From an uncultured Propionivibrio sp. (GTDB taxonomy: Bacteria; Pseudomonadota; Gammaproteobacteria; Burkholderiales; Rhodocyclaceae): 64,000 nucleotides of DNA. Below are positions 19,087 to 27,479 of the stretch, piece by piece. The stretch is taken from the NCBI GenBank assembly GCA_937923255.1, contig CALAIL010000037.1:18145-82144 (forward strand), in the 5' to 3' direction. Position numbers and translations under genes: made by a program. Within the stretch, counting starts at the first letter, position 1; every line of letters starts with the position of its first letter. Below the pieces are notes generated by a model, which was not told the origin of the DNA, searched no databases, and was given only the letters and a program-made list of their open reading frames with translations.

Positions 19087-19755
19087 ATGCTGCCGATTAT
19101 TCCTGCCATTCCTCTTGATAGCATCGAGCGGACGCTTTATGCCTCAGCCGACATTACGGCGGCCTTCGTCGCATCGATCAGCGGCGCCCAGGCCGCGCGG
19201 CAACGCCGGCTTGACCTGTTTGGCCTCATCATCATCGCTTATCTCACGGCCATGGCGGGCGGAATCTTTCGTGACCTCTGCATCGGCGCCCTGCCGCCCA
19301 TCGGACTGGCCGATTGGCGCTACCTCTGCGCGACACTGGCCGGCGGCGCAATCGTGCTCTATGCGCCGCAATGGTTTGACCGCTTCAAACATCCTGTGGC
19401 TTTTTTTGATGCGCTGGCACTCGGTTTTTACGCCGTCGTCGGAGCGCAAAAAGCGCTTTTTTACGGCCATAACGCCCAAGTCGCCATTCTGCTGGGCACA
19501 GCAACGGCAGTCGGTGGCGGTGTAGTCCGTGACATCCTGCTTGCCCGCATTCCCAATATTCTCCGTAAGGAAATCTATGCCGTCGCGGCACTGACCGGCG
19601 CAGGCATTCAGGTGCTTGGCAACACGCTCGGCTGGTCGGCGACTTTTACCCCCTGGCTCGGCGCTTCGGCCTGTATTCTCATTCGCCTGCTGTCATTGAA
19701 ATATGGCTGGCATCTGCCGCTTTCCCGTACCGAAGATGAGGAGCCAACACGGTAA
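19087..19755 (+). CDS. Trimeric intracellular cation channel (TRIC/UPF0126) family protein
   Basis: A 222-residue, seven-helix membrane protein made of two homologous three-helix halves. Each half carries the family's glycine-rich motif: TAMAGGIFRDLCIG near residue 55 and TAVGGGVVRDILLARIP near residue 142. Bacterial TRIC proteins are K+-permeable homotrimeric channels. No strong ribosome site is seen before ATG 19087. It is convergent with the small secreted protein gene; repeat array C lies between. Confidence 0.88.
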   Translation: MLPIIPAIPLDSIERTLYASADITAAFVASISGAQAARQRRLDLFGLIIIAYLTAMAGGIFRDLCIGALPPIGLADWRYLCATLAGGAIVLYAPQWFDRFKHPVAFFDALALGFYAVVGAQKALFYGHNAQVAILLGTATAVGGGVVRDILLARIPNILRKEIYAVAALTGAGIQVLGNTLGWSATFTPWLGASACILIRLLSLKYGWHLPLSRTEDEEPTR

Positions 19756-19774
19756 AAGCGCATCAAAGGCGCCT

Positions 19775-20030
19775 GCCCTGTAGCCCTTGTAAACAGGGCC
19801 TCTCAGAGGCGGCGCCCGGAGATCCTTTATCCACGCGGGTTTCAGAGGGGCTGGAATCGCCCTGTTGTCGCGGACTCCGGCGGTATCTGGCCGGCTGGCG
19901 ATAGTGGACTGGCTACAACTGTCTGGCCTGAAGCCCGCGTATTTCGGGCATCTCCGGGCACCCCATCGGAAACCATTTATCCACTTAGGCTTCCTGGCGC
20001 CTCACCGGAAACGCCTTACCCAGCCGACGA
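19775..20030. repeat. Intergenic ~40-bp repeat array, locus C
   Basis: Units recognisable here include GCCCTTGTAAACAGGGC (19790 region), TCCTTTATCCACGCGGGTTTC, AGCCCGCGTATTTCGGGC followed by ATCTCCGG (inverted type), and ACCATTTATCCACTTAGGCTTC. A non-repeat stretch of about 90 bp interrupts them. The array lies between two convergent genes. Confidence 0.75.
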
Positions 20031-20031
20031 T

Positions 20032-20349
20032 TTACGGCCGCGTCCGGTAAACCTCGCGTCCGGCATTGCGGATGTCACGGCGCAATTGCCGCCGCTCTTC
20101 TGGCGACAGGCGACGAAAATGCTGCACTTCGGGCGGCTCCCCGGCATGTTCATACCCATGCGCTTGTGAAGGCGCGCGCTCGCCAAAATCTTCTCCTTGT
20201 GGCGATACCCAGGCGGCCGGGCGCTGACCGTGCGGTAATTCGCCCTCCTCCCCACCGCGCCTTGCGTGAGCGTATGGCGCAAATAGCCCCAATAACACCG
20301 CCAATGCTGCGATGAAACGAAAGCGTTGTTTCACGGTGTTATCCATCAA
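20032..20349 (-). CDS. Small secreted protein of unknown function
   Basis: A 105-residue protein with a clear signal peptide: basic start, hydrophobic FIAALAVLLGLFAPY, then AHA as a likely signal-peptidase site at about residues 27-29. The mature part is hydrophilic, rich in Gly, Glu, Arg and Pro, and ends with LSPEERRQLRRDIRNAGREV, a helical motif seen in small periplasmic proteins of betaproteobacteria. The function is unknown. A second in-frame ATG is at codon 2. The 338-bp gap to the next gene (20350-20687) is relatively AT-rich and shows no gene. Confidence 0.65.
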   Translation of the reverse strand: MMDNTVKQRFRFIAALAVLLGLFAPYAHARRGGEEGELPHGQRPAAWVSPQGEDFGERAPSQAHGYEHAGEPPEVQHFRRLSPEERRQLRRDIRNAGREVYRTRP

Positions 20350-20687
20350 ATGACTTTACTGGGCATAAAAAACACGAGGTATCGGATGCGGATATTGTAC
20401 TCGGGTACTCCGTGAGCGCATTGTAAAGATTGTGAATTCACTAGACAGGGGATGCTTTTCTGTGAGTTCCTAGATTACGAGAAAGCGAACGCAATGATAC
20501 AGATCATCTGATTTTTGGGCTCACACAAAGATGTAATGATTTGTTTCCTCTATTTTTCGTGAATCCATGCTCTCCATTTCTCTTCATCTTTCCACTTTCC
20601 CTAAGTCGGCTTTCTAATCCGGCTCTCCAATAATCTCAAGCAGCAAATAAACAATATAAGAACCGACCCGGCCATCGGATGACAGCT

Positions 20688-22055
20688 TCAAGCACGCTGG
20701 CTTTTTGTGGGGTCGTCAAAAAGCGGACTTGCCGATCGCGATAATGAAAGCGGCAGATCAAGGCGGGCCAGCAGGCCGCCGCCCGCACGTGGACACAGGT
20801 GCAGAGAGCCGCCGTGCAAGCGTGCGATGCGCTCGACGATCGCCAGTCCCAGACCCGTGCCATCAACATTGCTACGGGCAGTGTTATGGCGGGTAAAGGG
20901 ACGTTTGAGCCGCTCCAGCTCTTCAGGCGGAATTCCCGGGCCGCGATCCATGACATCAACCCAAAGATGACCATTTGTCTGGCAAGCGGTAATCGTAATC
21001 TCGCCGCCGCCATATTTCCGGGCATTGTCGATCAGATTGGTCAAGGCGCGGGTCAGCGCTTTGCGCCGACCAGCCAGCGGCGGCAACGCGTCGAGATGCA
21101 CCGTCAGATGACAATCCGCCGTGCGACGAATAGATTCGGCGACCTGCCGGATCAGGGCGCCGATATCGCACGGCTCGGCCGGCTCATCGTTACCGCGCGC
21201 ATAATCGAGAAACTGACCGATGATGGCGTCCATCTGCTCGATATCGCTGGCAACCGCCTGGCGCGCCGCTTCATCGGCAATCGACATTTCCGATTCCAGC
21301 CGCAAACGCGCCAGCGGGGTGCGCAGGTCGTGCGAAATACCGGCCAGCACTTCGGTACGTTCGGCATCTATGCGTTTGAGATCTTCCGACATACGGTTGA
21401 ATGAAGCGGCCAATCGCGCCAATTCGCAGGCGCCATTTTCGGGAATCGGTTCAGGATGCAGGCCAAGCCCCACCGCTTGCGCCGCTTCCATCAACTTCCG
21501 CAATGGCCGTGTAATGCGGGAAACGATCAGCCAAGCCACCAGCATCGCCAGCAACAGGGCTAGACATCCCCAGCCCAGCCAATACAACGGAAACTCGCTC
21601 TCGGCGCGTTTTCCCGGCAGCATGAGCCAGTATTCGGCCTCCTCGGAGGCATAGAGCGGAAAGCTGACCCAAATGCCGGGCTGATCGTTGACTGCGCCCG
21701 CAAACCGTGTTCCAGCCCCCAGTTCGGCACGCGTTGCCGCAATAAAATCGCGGAAAAACGGCGTATCGGGCAAATCCTTAACGACATCACCCGGTTCAAT
21801 CGGATAAATCTGCACGCCTTCATTTTCAGCAAGATCACGCAGCAAAGCCATGCGCCACTCCGGGTTGGCGGCAACCAAGGCTGCCCGAGTCAGATTGACG
21901 ACACTGACTGTAAGCTGGCCGAGTTGCCGGGCGCGCGGTGCGTGTTCAGTGAGGGTGATCAGTGTCGCCCAGATGGAAATGCAGACAGCCAGCAGAATGC
22001 TGATCAGCAGAAAGGTACGGACGAGCAGCGTGCGTGGATAAAAACGGCTGAGCAT
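20688..22055 (-). CDS. envZ: EnvZ-like sensor histidine kinase
   Basis: An inner-membrane two-component kinase, 455 residues from ATG 22055. Two transmembrane segments (about residues 10-32 and 162-180) flank a periplasmic domain. A HAMP linker, the dimerisation/H-box AGISHDLRTPL (His ~242) and a HATPase domain follow (N box NLIDNARKYGG, G1 DRGPGIP, G2 GTGLGLAIV). The H-box and its context are of the EnvZ type. ATG 22055 is preferred over the in-frame 22118 because the latter would overlap the upstream regulator by 46 bp; 22055 lies 17 bp after the ompR-like stop. The pair is co-transcribed. Confidence 0.88.
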   Translation of the reverse strand: MLSRFYPRTLLVRTFLLISILLAVCISIWATLITLTEHAPRARQLGQLTVSVVNLTRAALVAANPEWRMALLRDLAENEGVQIYPIEPGDVVKDLPDTPFFRDFIAATRAELGAGTRFAGAVNDQPGIWVSFPLYASEEAEYWLMLPGKRAESEFPLYWLGWGCLALLLAMLVAWLIVSRITRPLRKLMEAAQAVGLGLHPEPIPENGACELARLAASFNRMSEDLKRIDAERTEVLAGISHDLRTPLARLRLESEMSIADEAARQAVASDIEQMDAIIGQFLDYARGNDEPAEPCDIGALIRQVAESIRRTADCHLTVHLDALPPLAGRRKALTRALTNLIDNARKYGGGEITITACQTNGHLWVDVMDRGPGIPPEELERLKRPFTRHNTARSNVDGTGLGLAIVERIARLHGGSLHLCPRAGGGLLARLDLPLSLSRSASPLFDDPTKSQRA

Positions 22056-22072
22056 TCCCGTACCATTGAGTT

Positions 22073-22789
22073 TCAACGGTTTTGGCCGTCGGGTACGAAT
22101 ACGTAACCAAACCCCCAAACGGTTTGCAGATAGCGCGGATTGGCCGGGTCTGGTTCAACCAGCTTGCGCAGGCGTGACACCTGAACGTCAATGGTACGGT
22201 CAAAAGGCCCTTGTTCCCGCCCGCGCGCGAGCGACATCAGGCGGTCGCGCGAGAGTGGCTGCCGCGGATGTTCAAGCAACGCTTTCAGGACAGCAAATTC
22301 ACCGGTCGTCAGCGATAGGGTTTCACCGTTCTTTTTGAGTTCCCGCGTCGCCAGATCGACTTCAACCTCGCCAAAAACGATACGTTTATCCTCTACGGTC
22401 GACGCTCCCGGCACCACGTCGATCCGGCGGCGTAATACCGCCTGAATACGGGCAACGAGTTCCCTGGGGTTGAACGGTTTGGGCAGATAGTCGTCCGCCC
22501 CCATTTCCAGTCCGACGATACGGTCGATTTCATCGCCCTTGGCCGTTAGCATGATAATCGCCAGCTGCGGATCATCGGCACGCAGACGGCGGCAGATCGA
22601 CAGCCCGTCTTCGCCAGGCAGCATCAGGTCGAGCACAATCAGATCAAAGCGATAGCGTGAGACGGCTTTATCCATGGCGACGGCGTTCTCTGCCGTACGC
22701 ACGAAAAAACCCTGTTCGCCGAGATAGCGTTGCAGAAGATCCCTTAAACGTTTGTCGTCATCTACGACGAGAATTTTACGGTCGGCCAT
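22073..22789 (-). CDS. ompR: OmpR-family response regulator
   Basis: A 238-residue regulator. The receiver domain has the acidic pocket VVDDD near residue 10, phospho-acceptor Asp54 (VLDLMLPGEDG) and Lys in YLPKPFNP. The C-terminal winged helix of the OmpR/PhoB type includes PLSRDRLM and FDRTIDVQVSRLRK. The start at 22789 is fixed by AGGAG 6-7 bases before this ATG; the frame extends 18 codons further upstream without family similarity. It is first in a two-gene operon with the EnvZ-like kinase. Osmotic or envelope-stress control is inferred from the family only. Confidence 0.9.
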   Translation of the reverse strand: MADRKILVVDDDKRLRDLLQRYLGEQGFFVRTAENAVAMDKAVSRYRFDLIVLDLMLPGEDGLSICRRLRADDPQLAIIMLTAKGDEIDRIVGLEMGADDYLPKPFNPRELVARIQAVLRRRIDVVPGASTVEDKRIVFGEVEVDLATRELKKNGETLSLTTGEFAVLKALLEHPRQPLSRDRLMSLARGREQGPFDRTIDVQVSRLRKLVEPDPANPRYLQTVWGFGYVFVPDGQNR

Positions 22790-22977
22790 GCACAACTCCT
22801 GATGAAAGCGCCTGCCTCCAAGAATGAAAGCCGGCAGAATCATACCGCAAGCCGGCGCTATTCGCCGGATAACGGCGCAAACTCAAGGGCAAGTTTGGGT
22901 AATAAAAATCGCTGCAAACCTGATGCCGTAAAGCATTAATTGGCGTCAAAATCCTTGCAATGAACCCAAGAGGGTTG

Positions 22978-23140
22978 TCGACAGGCACCCCGGAACCCCG
23001 CGTAAACAGGGCGTTTCCCGGCACCTCCCCGGAAACCCGCGTGGATAAAGGGATTCCGGGTGCCTGCCCGGAGGCGCCCTGTTTATAAGGGTTTCAGGGC
23101 CCCCCTTCGGAGATGCCCTGTTTACGCGGGGTTCCGGGGC
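22978..23140. repeat. Intergenic ~40-bp repeat array, locus D
   Basis: Two inverted-type units (CCCCGCGTAAACAGGGCG, CCCGCGTGGATAAAGGG) are followed by two direct ones (GCCCTGTTTATAAGGGTTTC, GCCCTGTTTACGCGGGGTTCC). This gives a head-to-head arrangement around a centre near 23068. It lies between the ompR promoter region and the terminator of the GTPase operon. Confidence 0.82.
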
Positions 23141-23142
23141 GC

Positions 23143-23184
23143 CCAAAAGCAAAAGCCCGGCGGGCTTGCGGCTTCACCGGGCTT
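23143..23184 (-). terminator. Rho-independent terminator of the GTPase operon
   Basis: Read on the minus strand, AAGCCCGG ... CCGGGCTT forms an 8-bp stem followed by TTGCTTTTGGG. It lies about 40 bp after the stop of the PhnD-like gene, the last gene of the operon. Confidence 0.65.
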
Positions 23185-23225
23185 GGCGCCCGCCATAAAT
23201 ATCACGGGCGTTGAAAGAGCGTAGC

Positions 23226-23972
23226 TCAGTCGATCAAGGTATGCATCAGGTCGATCATAAACTCGACGTCTTCCTGCGGCGTCACTTCCCAATGATCCAG
23301 TCCCAAATCCTTGAGGATTGCTGCCTCTTTCGGATCATTGGCCATTCCGGCAAGTGCCGCTTGCAGTTGCGCGGCATGGTCTGCGAATTTTGGGCCAGCC
23401 AGCAACATGTGTTTAACGACGCTGATCTGGCTGCGGACCAAGGGATGAAGCGAACCGCGCACAATGGCAGACAGTCCATCATAACCACGCGCCGGGAAAA
23501 TACCGACATCTGCCGTACCGCTCATCAAGGCCTTGGCAATCAGCACATACGTCGGGCAAGTCGTTTGCTTCACGTCGGCAGGCGCAATGTCAGCCGGCTC
23601 GAGCATAATCATGCCCATCATCAGCACATCAGGATCCCCACTTGACGCTATGGTAATTCCGGGCTTGAGGTCTTCGATGCGTTTGACCGGCGAACTGGCG
23701 GATACGGCCACGACTGCTTCATCTGCCAAATCACTGGGATGTGCAATGGCAATGAACTGCTTTTCTCGAACAAGCATGGCAGCGTCGGCCGGATTGGCGT
23801 AAATCAGGTCGATTTGATCGGCAGCGATGGCTTCGCGCTGCTTTTCAAAGCTGTCGTAGAGCGCCAAATGACAGGGAATATCCAGCTTCTTTTGCAGCCA
23901 GGTGTTGAAGATATGCCAGGAAGCGAGTTTGTCGGGACTAAAATCCGGACTGACGGACAGGTTGAATGTCAT
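23226..23972 (-). CDS. PhnD-like substrate-binding domain protein, no signal peptide
   Basis: A 248-residue protein of the phosphate/phosphite/phosphonate ABC binding-protein family. The layout matches PhnD: SPDFSPDKLASW at the start, then QIDLIYANPADAAMLV, and TYVLIAKALMSGTADVGIFP. Unlike transport proteins it begins directly with the first strand (MTFNLSVSPD) and has no signal peptide or lipobox. There are no ABC permease or ATPase genes nearby. The start overlaps the end of the PAS gene by 4 bp (ATGA), so the two are translationally coupled. A cytoplasmic ligand-sensing role in the GTPase operon is the most economical inference; the ligand is unknown. Confidence 0.78.
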   Translation of the reverse strand: MTFNLSVSPDFSPDKLASWHIFNTWLQKKLDIPCHLALYDSFEKQREAIAADQIDLIYANPADAAMLVREKQFIAIAHPSDLADEAVVAVSASSPVKRIEDLKPGITIASSGDPDVLMMGMIMLEPADIAPADVKQTTCPTYVLIAKALMSGTADVGIFPARGYDGLSAIVRGSLHPLVRSQISVVKHMLLAGPKFADHAAQLQAALAGMANDPKEAAILKDLGLDHWEVTPQEDVEFMIDLMHTLID

Positions 23973-24457
23973 GACGCCTCCTTCGCCTTGAGATCTGCAT
24001 ATACCGGGATGAGCGATTCAATCTTGGTGCGCGAGGGCTTGCGGCGCACCGAAGTGTAGCCGACGATCTTGCCGCCGCGAATATTGGGAACAACGACGGC
24101 ATATACCCAGTAATATCCACCGTCCTTGCGCAGATTCTTGACGTATCCGTGCCATTTTTTTCCCGACTGAACTGTCGTCCACAAATCGGCAAAAGCCGCC
24201 TTGGGCAGATCCGGATGACGCAGAATGCTGTGCGGCTGACCAATCAGCTCTTCGCGCGTATAGCCGGACATATCGACGAACGCTTGATTACATTGCGTGA
24301 TAATGCCCGCCGGGTCGGTACAGGAAACGATCAGTTTGCCTTCCGGAAAATCCGTTTCGATATCAGTGACGAAAATTTTGCGCTGACTTCCATCGTAATA
24401 CGCCAGCGTATATTCCTTGCCAGAGCCAACGACCTGGCTAGGCTCCATGTCTTTCAT
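23969..24457 (-). CDS. Aer-like single PAS-domain protein
   Basis: A 162-residue soluble protein consisting of essentially one PAS domain. The segments NQAFVDMSGYTREELIGQPH, RHPDLPKAAFADLW (residues 80-93), VKNLRKDGGYYWVYA and GKIVGYTSVRRKP follow the FAD-binding PAS domain of the aerotaxis receptor Aer. The RHPD motif associated with FAD binding is retained. There is no transmembrane, HAMP or methyl-accepting domain, so the signal must pass to a partner protein. It overlaps the PhnD-like gene by 4 bp and follows the roadblock gene by 116 bp. A redox or energy sensor role is inferred. Confidence 0.82.
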   Translation of the reverse strand: MKDMEPSQVVGSGKEYTLAYYDGSQRKIFVTDIETDFPEGKLIVSCTDPAGIITQCNQAFVDMSGYTREELIGQPHSILRHPDLPKAAFADLWTTVQSGKKWHGYVKNLRKDGGYYWVYAVVVPNIRGGKIVGYTSVRRKPSRTKIESLIPVYADLKAKEAS

Positions 24458-24573
24458 GATAGTCCTCGTAAAATCATTTATTCAGAGTGCATGCGTCAGA
24501 CCTGCCGATAAACGGCAGACTCGCCGCACATCCGAACCGGAGATCGGTCATCAATGAGGCCGCCGATCGGTCT

Positions 24574-24936
24574 TTAGATCATTTTGGCAATACTTTCAGA
24601 AGCACGCCTGACATCGAGGAAAATCAGGCCAAGCTTGGCGTTCGGTTTGGCGAGAACGGTAACCACGGCTTCCTTGCCTGCGCCAGTCAAAATGACGAAA
24701 CCTTGGCTGCCTTTGATCAGCACCTGTTCAAGGGTCCCCCGCGCCAGTTCCTGCGCGGTGCGATCGCCCAATGACAACATGGCGGCACTCATCGCGCCCA
24801 TGCGGTCCTCGTCGAATCCTTGTGGCATCAGCGAAGCCATCATCAGACCATCAATGGAAATGATGGCCGAGGCCTCAATATCGGTAGAGCTGCCATTGAG
24901 GTCATTCAATACGGATTTAAGCATGTCTGCAAGCAT
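24574..24936 (-). CDS. Roadblock/LC7 domain protein (MglB-like)
   Basis: A 120-residue single roadblock/LC7 domain: SVLNDLNGSSTDIEASAIIS, DGLMMASLMPQGFDEDRMGA, LGDRTAQELARGTLEQVLI and GFVILTGAGKEAVVTVLAKP. Stand-alone roadblock proteins such as MglB act as dimeric GTPase-activating or scaffold partners of MglA-type GTPases, and one is encoded two genes upstream. GGAGG lies 7 bases before the ATG, the strongest ribosome site in the operon. This may reflect a need for excess over the GTPase. Confidence 0.85.
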   Translation of the reverse strand: MLADMLKSVLNDLNGSSTDIEASAIISIDGLMMASLMPQGFDEDRMGAMSAAMLSLGDRTAQELARGTLEQVLIKGSQGFVILTGAGKEAVVTVLAKPNAKLGLIFLDVRRASESIAKMI

Positions 24937-24973
24937 GGATATGCCTCCTTAGGTAAAAATTGAAAAATGCCGA

Positions 24974-25615
24974 TTAACGGCCGAAACGTTGATGCAAAAC
25001 AAAAGCAAGTTCAACGAGCTGCGGTTGATTGAATGCCGGTGCGCCAGCAATGACGAGGACGAAACGTTCCGGGCCGACAAAAACGGGCCAGAAGCCGAGC
25101 TGGGCATGTCCGGCAGCATTGGTCAGCGCCCAGGCGCTGCCGGGCAGACTCAGGTTACGGTTGAGCACCCCCGCACGCCGGGCGTGCATGTTCGCCAAAT
25201 CGGCAGAAAGCGCCGAGAGTTCTTCAGCAGTTTCATGCGGGAATCCACTGCTATACAGGTAAAAGCCTTGCGTATCGGCGAGCAGAATTTTGCCTTCCCG
25301 ACTCAACGGCGGTAGAAGTGCCGGTAAAGTTTCCTGAAAGGGTTCGGAGGGAAATTGATAAGGCTCGTGCGTTGCCTGAATCCAGCCAAGCGATTGCAGA
25401 CGCCAGACGAATTCGCGCGCCTCTTCGATGGAAGGCAGGCCGCTCCATTGGCAGAGATTGCTGTCATTGGCCTGCGCCTTACCTTGCTGGTCAAGTAAAG
25501 CCAGCAAAAAATCACGTAAGCGATTGCTCTCCGGCTCCGAAATGACTTTGAAGGCGCCGGCGGGCGAAGGCAAAAGGTACATGCCTGGAATAAGCCTATG
25601 TGATGTATCGTTCAT
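24974..25615 (-). CDS. Hypothetical protein, possible divergent roadblock-like domain
   Basis: A 213-residue soluble protein that I do not recognise by name. The N-terminal ~90 residues (IPGMYLLPSPAGAFKVISEP then a helical LRDFLLALLDQ stretch) look like a small winged or helical domain. The C-terminal ~110 residues (GKILLADTQGFYLYSSGFP, AEELSALSADLANMHAR, ending GFWPVFVGPERFVLVIAGAP) have the strand-helix-strand pattern of a roadblock/LC7 fold. It overlaps the GTPase gene by 4 bp (ATGA), which supports a physical partnership with the GTPase. The roadblock call is an inference from pattern. Confidence 0.6.
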   Translation of the reverse strand: MNDTSHRLIPGMYLLPSPAGAFKVISEPESNRLRDFLLALLDQQGKAQANDSNLCQWSGLPSIEEAREFVWRLQSLGWIQATHEPYQFPSEPFQETLPALLPPLSREGKILLADTQGFYLYSSGFPHETAEELSALSADLANMHARRAGVLNRNLSLPGSAWALTNAAGHAQLGFWPVFVGPERFVLVIAGAPAFNQPQLVELAFVLHQRFGR

Positions 25616-26172
25616 GATCTGGCCGCCTTACGCCTTTCAACCATCGGATCGATGGAACATAACAGGGATTCGATAAGGAGAACGATATCCCGCCGTTCAC
25701 GGGCATCAACCTCAAATACGGGCACGCCCCGCAGGCCCAGCGATGCCAGCTCTTGCTGATAATCTTCGGTCGAAGGACGTGGCCGCAAGTCGCTATGCGT
25801 CACGCCAATTACAAGCGCGGTACGCTGGATGAAGTCTTTGAAGGCCGAAATGAAAAAACGCAGATCCCGAACAGGATTCGGACGGTCGTTATTGACCAGA
25901 AGAACCAGGCCAATCCCCCCTTCGATCAGAATATCCCACATAAAATCGAAGCGTTCCTGCCCCGGTGTGCCATATAGGTGAATCGCTGCATTATTAGGCA
26001 GGTTGATCCGGCCGTAGTCCATGGCTACCGTAGTTTCCGCCTTCATCGTACGCGTCATGTCGGTAGCCATGCTTTCAGTGCGCACGGTCGGGATGTCGCT
26101 AATCACGTTGATTGCTGTAGTTTTCCCGGAACCCACCGGCCCGGTAAAAATAATTTTATGTACCATGTTCAT
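25612..26172 (-). CDS. MglA-type small GTPase
   Basis: A 186-residue Ras-like G protein. P-loop GPVGSGKT is at residues 11-18, TTVAMDYGRI holds the switch I region, and G3 reads GTPGQERF (68-75). G4 is THSD (125-128) instead of NKxD. The GTPGQ form of G3 places it with MglA and related bacterial GTPases (COG2229-like), not with translation GTPases. It is soluble and probably switched by the roadblock proteins encoded downstream. The gene overlaps both neighbours by 4 bp. A second possible start is ATG 26166. Confidence 0.86.
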   Translation of the reverse strand: MNMVHKIIFTGPVGSGKTTAINVISDIPTVRTESMATDMTRTMKAETTVAMDYGRINLPNNAAIHLYGTPGQERFDFMWDILIEGGIGLVLLVNNDRPNPVRDLRFFISAFKDFIQRTALVIGVTHSDLRPRPSTEDYQQELASLGLRGVPVFEVDARERRDIVLLIESLLCSIDPMVERRKAARS

Positions 26173-27479
26173 GATGAAGGTCTCGCCAAATCCGTATACC
26201 CGGCCAATTTTCTGAGCAGCATACGGAACAGGCCTTGTTTTTGATGTGTTTCTACAGGGGGCTCAACCGTTGCTACCGATGGGGTATGTTTTTCCTGAAC
26301 ATTCACCAGCCCAATTGAATTGCACGCGCTGTAGAGTGCAAAAACATAGCGTTGCGGCACCTCCAGAGATTCAACCGTCTGTTCAAGCGAAGTACGGTAA
26401 CGCGCCCACAGGCCGAGAATCCGCGCCGCATGCGGCGGTGTTTGCAAACGGGTCAGGTTAGGCCAGTGCACCAGAGAAATAGAAGCATCCAGCGACGTAC
26501 CTTCCGGCAGACGTCCACGCGAGGCGCACAGGGCAAAACGCCAGATTAGGCTATTCATGCCGTGCTGCTCGGCTGTCGACGGTAGTGAAGCAATTTCCCT
26601 GTCTGAAACCTGATCGATACGCAAATCTTTATAAGCCAAGGGAATACGCCCGGCGGAAAGCAGCTTGGATAGCGGCACGACAGCAAAAATGCGCTGTTTT
26701 GCCGGATCGACGATAAGTGCCTGGAATCCAAGCCCCGACATGCGCAAAGGAACGGAGCGTTCCTTTGCCATCGCCAGGACGCGCTGAACGTGTCCTTGAA
26801 GGAAATTGTCAGGACGGTAAAAAACGCCTTCGCGTGCGCTCTTGTTTCTCAGATCGACATCGGGCGAGGAACCGATATAGAAATCAAATTCCCCAGCACT
26901 CAGACTGGGCGGTGCGGCAATACCCTTAGGCGGTATCACGTTTTCTGCGCCATCTGAGTTTTTCTCTGTTTTTTTGGACGCCATTGATACAGGCACCAAC
27001 GCATTGGTACTGGAAGCGCTGGCGCCAGAAAGGCGTGTCAGTTTCTCCTTCAACACACTTTCACTGGCGACGGAAAACCTGGCAGGCGCCGTTTTATCTA
27101 CAGAAGCGGTGGTAGGTGGGGACACGGCTACAGGCTGTGTCAGGCAGCGATCCGCCAACTTACGTAAAGCCCCGGCAAATGCAGTTACATCAATTGGTTT
27201 ACGGATGGCGATTCCATTCTCCGGCGCGTGCTTTTCCGGCGTCATCGTCAGCATGATAACTTGATGCTTGGGGAATTCAGCCAAGTGTTTCTTCAGCAGA
27301 TCGTCCGCATGATAGCCGTCAATGTCGATGATGACGGCGTGCGCTTCAGCTGCATCCTGCGCAATCTGGCATAGATTGGCCAGATGGCGGTCAAAAAATA
27401 TCCGCATGGTCTGCCGGCCGCGTTCACTCATACCCAGCGTATAGACCTTAAATGCGCCTTGGGGGATCGAGATATCCAT
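26169..27479 (-). CDS. Hypothetical protein with degenerate receiver-like N-terminus
   Basis: A 436-residue soluble protein that I do not recognise as a named family. Residues ~15-110 resemble a response-regulator receiver: AHAVIIDIDGYHAD has an aspartate at the end of strand 3, then VIMLTMTPEK and IRKPIDVTAFAGALRKL (Thr and Lys-Pro positions). The first acidic pair is absent. Residues ~115-200 are a low-complexity Ser/Ala/Pro/Lys linker. The C-terminal half contains SAGEFDFYIGSSPDVDLRN and GRIPLAYKDLRIDQ and resembles nothing certain. The start shares one base with the upstream stop (TAATG), and the end overlaps the GTPase gene. It is likely a scaffold or effector in the same system. Confidence 0.6.
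   Translation of the reverse strand: MDISIPQGAFKVYTLGMSERGRQTMRIFFDRHLANLCQIAQDAAEAHAVIIDIDGYHADDLLKKHLAEFPKHQVIMLTMTPEKHAPENGIAIRKPIDVTAFAGALRKLADRCLTQPVAVSPPTTASVDKTAPARFSVASESVLKEKLTRLSGASASSTNALVPVSMASKKTEKNSDGAENVIPPKGIAAPPSLSAGEFDFYIGSSPDVDLRNKSAREGVFYRPDNFLQGHVQRVLAMAKERSVPLRMSGLGFQALIVDPAKQRIFAVVPLSKLLSAGRIPLAYKDLRIDQVSDREIASLPSTAEQHGMNSLIWRFALCASRGRLPEGTSLDASISLVHWPNLTRLQTPPHAARILGLWARYRTSLEQTVESLEVPQRYVFALYSACNSIGLVNVQEKHTPSVATVEPPVETHQKQGLFRMLLRKLAGYTDLARPSS

Noticed and set aside
22946..23152. Short minus-strand frame with repeated Arg/Pro/Gly-rich peptide pattern
   Set aside because: It is a translation of repeat locus D. The 40-41 bp unit length is not a multiple of three, so the pattern is not a coding repeat.
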